From Isoetes taiwanensis (Eukaryota > Streptophyta > Lycopodiopsida > Isoetales > Isoetaceae), in contig JAJEKV010000377.1 of assembly GCA_021234155.1 (NCBI GenBank), positions 60,001 through 124,000 on the forward strand: a DNA stretch of 64,000 nucleotides. Reading direction: 5' to 3'. Position 1 is the stretch's first letter. Every line of letters begins with the position of its first letter. Shown here one piece after another: positions 58,068 to 64,000 of this stretch. Below the pieces are notes generated by a model that was given only the letters and a program-made list of their open reading frames with translations, had not been told where the DNA came from and made no database searches. A program made the position numbers and the translations under genes.

Positions 58068-61056
58068 ACTAGTAAAGGTGCCCAGCGTTGCTGGGCAGAA
58101 GTTGGTAAGATGTAATGTCTGTGGATATGTCCAGCTTCAAACTAAGGCATTATTGCATATTTTCTTGCCCTTTTGATGTCTTTTGTGATAGGCTACTCCA
58201 GACATTCTGACCAAGGTGCTAAATGCAAAGAAGCTGGAGCGGAATTGTATGCACATTGCTGCAATTTGTTTAATGTAAGGCAAATATACTATAGAACTAA
58301 TGCAAAAGAGGTATAAGAATGTGAGATATATCTTGAAACGCCTCTGAAGCATTCAAACTATTTAATGCAAACCTTCTTTTGAAACCTAGGATCTTGCTGC
58401 AAATAGTAGAACCAAACTGGATGTTCTGAGATAGATGCAACACCAAGAGATAAAAAAGAAACTGCAAGTAAGAATGTTGCAAATATGAGATGTGTTCAAA
58501 ATTATGTAGTCAATATGGCAAAAATGACTGTTGAAAACAAATGTGTATCTACTATTTTCCATCAACATGTGAGCTCGTCTACTCTCTTTCACAGCAAATA
58601 TTACATGGAAGGAAATGCTTATAAGTTCTCACACCATCACAAACAATTTACCAAGTTGCAACTTCAATATTGAAATCTCCCACCAATTTCAAAGTCCTCT
58701 CCTTGCATGTCCACTCCAATCTGTTGTTTAGCTAGTGCATGTAATAGTGCGAGCTTGTCTTTTATCCACCACGAAGTTCTCCTTACAATGTTATTCATGC
58801 ATTAACCCTTTCCAAAGGCTTCAAAGGCATGTATAATATAGTAAAATTCTTTTATAAATGTGGTCTTCAAAGCTACGAAGTTTTAAAGGAATCCTCACTG
58901 CTAGCAATCAATCACTGCCGAGAGCAAATTATATTATGTAATTCTGCACATGGATGGATTGGATGCCGTGCCATAACTACATAGAAAGCTCCCTCTATTG
59001 TTCCATGTAGCACATTCTAAAAATGTATCAGGACAGAACTGTAAACTAATATAGTCTCATTGATTCAACATGCCCTTTTCTTTTAGCTTCCATCCAATGT
59101 AAAAATTAGATAACCATCACACACAATGGACTTCCCTGGTGCACAATGAAGATATTATATGCATTTACAAATTGACATCTGTACAAATTTATTTTCAGCA
59201 TAATCAAAATGGCAACATGGCTGTCTCATAGCCAACCAGCTTTAGATTGCCACACCTTGCTTTCCATGAGAATTCAGCTTGAGTCATGTAATATTTGCGG
59301 TATGAAAATAGATTCTAAATTAATGGCAACTTCAGCTTCCTCTAATCATGATTGTGAACTGCTACATAGTACGGTTAGCTCAATAATAGTTCAACCATCT
59401 TCTATGGCATTATACAATCCAAAGGCTCTGTTCTCTTTGCAAGATTTATCATCCATACATCATATTCTGCTTTCATTTTCAGAAATTTTTATATCTAATA
59501 CTGGTGGTATATTCATACAGACGATATATAAGTTCAACGAAAGCTTTGTATGTTGCACTATCTATAATATGATCTAAATGTGATGAAGGCTAAGCAAACC
59601 ATACCTGAAATCATTGTGCAGACATTGAATCAGTGTAATGTTTACCAAATAAGTCATAGGCATGCATAAAAGAACTGGATGATTCATACAACATGTAAAA
59701 TAACAACTTGGGACATGGCTACTGACTTTTAAGTTCCTCATGTTTTACCTGTCTGAAGAATATACTGAATAAATCGTCCGATGAAGCTACCTTTTGTACT
59801 TGAAAATGCTCCGGACACTTGATCCAACGGAGTCTAATATTGCTTCAATGTAATATTGCTGGCTATTACATTGATTTTCCAAAGCCTGGAAAGGCTTCCG
59901 TTGAAGTTTCTTTCGAAATTTGGCTCTTCATCAAGTACCTGGGGATCAGATGCATGATCTGACCCAGACATGAGATTATATACCTGAGCACCAGAGAAAA
60001 CTTTGTTGTACCGTGGGATGAAATCCACAATAGAAACTTGCGAATGCAGCATGGCAAAGGCAGAACTTTCAGCAGAGTTTATGCATTCAATACCTCTATT
60101 TCTGGCCATGGGCGTTTGCACCACCAATCTTTGCCATTTACTTTGGTGGCTTGTGCCATCCCATGGTTGAAACTACCTCTAAAAACACTGGACCATGAAA
60201 CTGAGCTCCTAGTACCAATAGGAAACCCATCTTTCTGCTTCTCTGTTATTACAAACTTGTCAATTTTGTTTGAATCTCCACTTCTATCAGCTGAAAAGAC
60301 AGCATTGCTCCATATTACTGCCCTGTTTTCTTCAGCTAAATTTCCTCCTGTGCAGGAAGACAGTCCTTCTGGATCTAAAATTTGATCAGCTTATAAATAT
60401 AATAAAAGGTAAGATATGTCATTATCTTTGACAAACGAAGCATACATGTAAATCATGTAAATCAGATGCATCTGGTCTCTGTGTGCTTTCTAATTTTGAG
60501 CCCTCCTCGCCTAAAATTCATGTTGTTTGTCAGTCCAGACAAAGAAAAATTTCAGGGCATTCAAGAAAGAAAAATATCTATTGGGGTGCAAACATCTATT
60601 AAGCTCTGCATCGAATCTGGTTTATCTTTCTCAGAATCTTTACTCTGTTAGAACAAACACAAAATTTCCAAAATATTGAACAGGAGGCATTGCAGAAATA
60701 GTTCTGATATCCCTTAATCGGTGGGAACTGCCACGAAGAAGTGTACCTGGTACAGGGAATATAGAAAATAGAAGAATCGAAATTGGCCGTCCATAGCTTT
60801 TCCCTGCAGAAACGGCCCATACCCTGCTTTGCTTGGTGTGCACTGAATCTGCATAGTCGCCATAGTCTGCAGCCTCTCCCATTGCTCTAAGCCGACTGAT
60901 TTAGGGATGTGCGTTGCGAAAAGGAAGAATGGGTGCGTTCTGCACAAAATGAGTGGAAGGGCAAGATGATGCCACATGGCCAGATTGAATCGCAGCCGTC
61001 CAATCTAGGGCAAGATTCAATACAGACATACACTATAATTTTATTATATAGGAGGA
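58068..61056 (-). mobile_element. Helitron (-), complete, 3.0 kb
   Basis: The 5' end is TCCTCCTATATAATAAAATT starting at 61056 on the minus strand, preceded by A (complement of 61057). Its subterminal part (CTTGCCCTAGATTGGACGG, CTGCGATTCAATC) matches 38534 and 8265. The 3' end has the full hairpin TGCCCAGC-AAC-GCTGGGCA (plus 58078-58096) and CTAGT (complement of 58068-58072). It was inserted into an open reading frame that begins at 61464. No transposase is encoded. Confidence 0.85.
59880..60385 (-). pseudogene. Unidentified captured coding fragment in the Helitron
   Basis: The minus strand is open for about 100 codons from 60385 (LDPEGLSSCTGGNLAEENRA, FRGSFNHGMAQATKVNGKDW) to a stop near 60080. 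A second frame overlaps and continues from 60127 (ECINSAESSAFAMLHSQV, FIPRYNKVFSGAQVYNLM) to about 59880. The wording is that of a real protein with one frameshift, but I do not recognise it. Being inside a Helitron suggests host capture. The remaining part, 58100-59880, is unassigned. Confidence 0.4.
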
Positions 61057-61464
61057 TGCAATCTGGATCACAAATACACCAGGGATTCAAATCTTTAAGG
61101 TCTGGATGGTAAGGCACGGTAAGATTACCCGGCACTCTCGATCTCGGACGTTTCCCGGCTGATTTCCTTTCCTTATCTTCATCTCTGACGATCCTTTTCC
61201 CTCTATCCGTTGTGGGCGCAGAAATCTGTTGGCGTTGGCGCTGGGTTTGGCGTTGCACTGGAGTCGGAGCCCGGGAATTTATGAAACTGTGAGAACTTGA
61301 GGCGCTCGGAGGCGGAGCTTTACTCTTCACCTTCTTCTTATTATATCCTGTTAGGGTTATGAAATCTGTCTGAATTCCCGCGTCTTTATTACGCCCGCCG
61401 ACCTTAATTGCTGGTCTTGTCTTATCATGTCCTACTTCTTTCGTATACGTGTATCCGCCACTTG
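61057..61464 (-). pseudogene. Open frame cut by the Helitron
   Basis: From a stop near 61466 the minus strand stays open for over 130 codons without an ATG (GGRNKDAGIQTDFITLTGYN, KRIVRDEDKERKSAGKRPRS, VPYHPDLKDLNPWCI). The peptide is basic and Gln/Ser-rich. It then runs directly into the Helitron 5' end at 61056, where the frame goes on only by chance. It could be the N-terminal part of a transposon or host protein. No family recognised. Confidence 0.35.
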
Positions 61465-61466
61465 TC

Positions 61467-62544
61467 TGCTACCTGTTGCTCTGACATTCGTACCATTCCT
61501 TCCTAGCTCTACAACCATAATTATTTCCTCATTACGTCCCCTCCCCCCTAGGTCTGGCGCTTGTAATGATTACTCCGGGCCAATTTTAGTTGTTAACCTC
61601 CCCCATTATAAATTATGATTCACATATTCACATATTCTCGCGATCGCCCCCAATTTGACACGTTACCCCCTCCTTTTATGATTCACACATTTATGTAACA
61701 TTTTAACATTACTTAATATTACTCTCTAGCCCCTTAATCGCTAGGATTTTTAAATTGGATTGAATTAAATATAACTAGGTTAAGTGAGCTGAAAGTGAAT
61801 TAGCTTAAATTAAGTTAAATTAAGTTAAATTAAATTAAATTGAATTGTATTGTATACCGTCTTCCACCCTTAACCTAAGTTAATTTAGATTAATTTAAAT
61901 TAAATGCAGATCGTTCTAACGGCTCTATATTTTGAAATTTGCCGGAAGCCGGAGTCTCGTCCATCTTTCCTACATTTCCCTGTAATTACATGATCCCGAA
62001 CGATATTCCTTTTACGCCCCCTGCCTCCATCCTTGGATCACAACGATACCCCTTGTTTCGACCTATTTCTTTGCTTCTTTTCCCCCATGATCAGCCCAAA
62101 ACCTTCTGAGATACTCATATCTCGGAGATAAAAAAACAAGACCATTTCTCCTAATCGACATCTGATATAATAATATACATAATCTATAGCTTTGTAATAT
62201 CTATGATTGGACTCAGATACTTACCTGCCATCGCCCATCTCTGTTGACATCGCCCATCGCCCATCGCAACACATTTTGAAGCGTACCAAGTCACATTATA
62301 GTTGATATCTTCCAAAAAGAGATACCATGACTGCTTCTCTTAAAAGCATTCCATGAATGAGGTATTTAAGATATGTAATTGGGGCTAGTGCAAACTTCAA
62401 ACTTAACACACTCACCCCGCATTTTGGTCCACTGTTGAAAAGTATAGTTTTCTTAGGTCCACATGTTCTTTATTCAGAGATTTCAAAAAAACCTACATGT
62501 AGATCTGTGGAGGTATGGTTTTACTAACTAACGGTATTGTTTTT
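61467..62544. other. Unassigned spacer with an AT-rich simple repeat
   Basis: 61740-61905 is built of TTAAA/TTAAG pentamers (for example AAATTAAGTTAAATTAAGTT). The rest shows no gene. Confidence 0.5.
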
Positions 62545-62930
62545 TTAATGGACAAGGAACGTCCACTGTTATTTTTTTAAGGAGCTGTGGTTTTTGTTTT
62601 TTTTAGGACGTGTGGTTTTTTAAGGAGGTATGTTTTTTGTTAAAAGAACTGTGTTTTTTTTGAGGTAGTGGTGTTTTTAAGGAGGTGTAGTTTTTGGAGT
62701 TGTGGTTTATAAGTAAGTGTCGTTTTTTTTTTTTAAGGAGCTGTGGTCTTTGTTTTTTAGGACATGTGTTTTTTGTTAAAGGAACTGTGGTTTTTTCTTT
62801 TGAGGTGGTGATGTTTCTGAGGAGGTGTAGTATTTGGAGGTGCGGTTTATAAGTAAGTGTAGTTTTTAAGGAGATTTTTTCTAAAGGATGTATAGTTCTC
62901 TAAAGGGGTGTGGTATTTTATTCTTTATAG
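62545..62930 (+). repeat. GT-rich minisatellite
   Basis: TTTTTTAAGGAGCTGTGGT with TTAGGACGTGTGG, GAACTGTG, GAGGTAGTGGTG and TTTATAAGTAAGTGT forms one higher-order unit. It is repeated from about 62730 with small changes (TTAGGACATGTG, GAGGTGGTGATG, TTTATAAGTAAGTGT). The unit is about 165 bp, itself made of shorter G-GTG-T(n) words. Confidence 0.85.
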
Positions 62931-63094
62931 CCAATTTTGTAAGCATCATTATACAATCATTGCACTGCTCCCATCCATATGATACCCCATAAAGTATTCA
63001 TGTTGTCATAACATGCCATGTGTAAAAATGCAATATCTCATCTATTGTCCCTCTACCCCTCATGCTTATAAAAAACTAGAATGCAACGGCATTA

Positions 63095-63167
63095 TGAAGA
63101 TCCTAAAATTGAATTGAACTGAATTTAACTTTAACATGCATGGGGACCAACAAGTCTATCAGATCCA
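63095..63167 (-). mobile_element. Older LINE 3' tail
   Basis: TTGAATTGAACTGAATTTAA (tail, about 63107-63130), then CATGCATGGGGACCAACAAG and TCTATCAGATCC. The second part corresponds to the ATCGTCCATGGAGACCAAT-type 3' UTR of the other LINEs. Confidence 0.5.
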
Positions 63168-63988
63168 GAGAGAGAGAGAGAAATGAAATGAAATATCGCG
63201 TCTATGAGACCATCAGGCCTAGAAGACGGTATACAAATCAGTTTTGCATATAATTAAAACTCTAATGTACCCTCAGTCAGGGCATCATTAGTCTCACTAC
63301 TCTCTTTCTCATATAATTCTAGTAGGTGTTTATAGTTTCTTATTGACATGTCCCTCACTTTCATCACCTCTATCAAGTAGTCACTAACAGTTGCAGCTGG
63401 CAGCGTAAAGAACTCATATAAAGAGATCCCGGTAGGAATACCCATCCTCCTCCTTAAATTTTCGTATGCGGGACAGTGAAGAATGAGGTGTGCCTCATCT
63501 TCCAGTACATCAGCTCTGCATGTTTTACAGGTACGTAAGTTTCGGGGGAGGTTCCCCCATCTACCAACCTCCACTCCCAAATGATGTGAACTTAACCTTA
63601 GTCTGCACAATAAATGTCTTTTAAAGTAAGACAGCTTACCCAGGAGATGCGGTGCTTCACCAAGTGCTGGGTTAATTTCTTTTTTGTAAAATGCCATTTT
63701 TGTGCCTGCATTATGCCAAGATTTTTCTCTGATATGTGCGTAGACCCATTCCCTTAGCTCATCCTCTTCTGGTGGCATATCTTCTAGCACCATTCCCCAC
63801 TTACCCAACCATTTACTCACTTCATTATACCATCCCTTAAGGCTACTCTGTATCATTGCAAGCCTCGGTAGCCTATCAGTATCCATATCATGGACCTTTT
63901 GCACATATTTGAGCGTCAAAAACAATGCTTCAGCTTCTAACATCTCCATCCCTGCTTCAGCCAGCATCATATGATATGGGGTTTGCAT
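63168..63988 (-). mobile_element. LINE, 3' part, running out of the window
   Basis: The tail is (AG)n plus AAATG repeats at 63168-63192, then ATCGCGTCTATGAGACCAT and the coding end. The insertion lies against the older LINE tail at 63095-63167. Confidence 0.75.
63254..63988 (-). CDS. LINE ORF2 C-terminal part (partial)
   Basis: A 244-residue uninterrupted minus-strand frame that continues beyond the window. It matches the C-terminus of the 2880-4967 LINE: TPYHMMLAEAGMEMLEAEAL, LCRLRLSSHHLGVEVGRW, then CKTCRADVLEDEAHLILHC, a CCHC-like cluster thought to bind nucleic acid, and PAYENLRRRMG. It ends at a stop near 63254. It is the only LINE piece here without internal stops, so this copy may be young. 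The shown Met is inside the domain, so the true start lies upstream. Confidence 0.75.
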   Translation of the reverse strand: MQTPYHMMLAEAGMEMLEAEALFLTLKYVQKVHDMDTDRLPRLAMIQSSLKGWYNEVSKWLGKWGMVLEDMPPEEDELREWVYAHIREKSWHNAGTKMAFYKKEINPALGEAPHLLGKLSYFKRHLLCRLRLSSHHLGVEVGRWGNLPRNLRTCKTCRADVLEDEAHLILHCPAYENLRRRMGIPTGISLYEFFTLPAATVSDYLIEVMKVRDMSIRNYKHLLELYEKESSETNDALTEGTLEF

Positions 63989-64000
63989 TTTAACCCCTAG

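Noticed and set aside
1-64000. CRISPR arrays, prophage, bacterial operons, rRNA
   Set aside because: No regularly spaced repeat-spacer pattern, no bacterial-style gene packing and no rRNA-like sequence. All evidence is of a plant nuclear genome.

Overview
The window looks like a gene-poor, repeat-dense stretch of nuclear DNA from a land plant. I found no intact host gene. Plant origin rests on an L1-type LINE with the plant ORF1 domain (DUF4283-like), Helitrons with an 8-bp terminal hairpin and CTAGT end, a Ty1/copia gag behind an initiator-Met-type primer site, and a captured fragment of a plant SnRK2 kinase that still has plant splice junctions. A tyrosine-recombinase (DIRS/PAT-like) retrotransposon and several LINEs ending in microsatellite tails rather than poly(A) hint at a non-flowering lineage such as a fern or lycophyte. 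That last step is inference only.

Layout. 1-2068: 3' part of a Helitron (+) with tandem repeats and a possible exon. 2260-2880: remnant of a Ty1/copia gag, primer site and LTR edge (-). 2880-4967: LINE (+) with an (ATT)n tail. 5632-7990: strikingly GC-rich LINE (-). 8265-21849: a Helitron-bounded block (+) holding tandem repeats, a LINE tail and no recognisable gene. 21880-22140: SINE-like tRNA-derived sequence and an exact 60-bp duplication. 22301-29160: a nearly full-length but broken L1 (+), split between ORF1 and ORF2 by a 5'-truncated LINE (-). 30040-33260: 5' half of a LINE (coiled-coil ORF1 and endonuclease). 33264-33430: LINE 3' tail (-). 33431-35432: truncated Ty3/gypsy pol (+).

35749-52145: a DIRS/PAT-like element (-) with split direct repeats, gag-like ORF, RT, RNase H and tyrosine recombinase, broken by two nested Helitrons: 38534-40624, carrying SnRK2 exons, and 41934-48880, carrying an ankyrin-repeat exon. 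52470-53207: LINE endonuclease fragment (-). 53579-53925: a 182-bp tandem duplication. 55056-58066 and 58068-61056: two Helitrons (-) lying head to tail; the first is mostly a 2.8-kb polypyrimidine tract. 61057-61464: an open frame interrupted by the second Helitron. 62545-62930: GT-rich minisatellite. 63168-63988: 3' part of a LINE (-), inserted beside an older LINE tail.

The window is therefore a stratigraphy of at least six transposon classes inserted into one another. The most interesting layers are the DIRS-like element, the Helitron family with its covarying terminal hairpin and gene capture, and the tandem Helitron junction. All coding regions described are broken, partial or transposon-derived.
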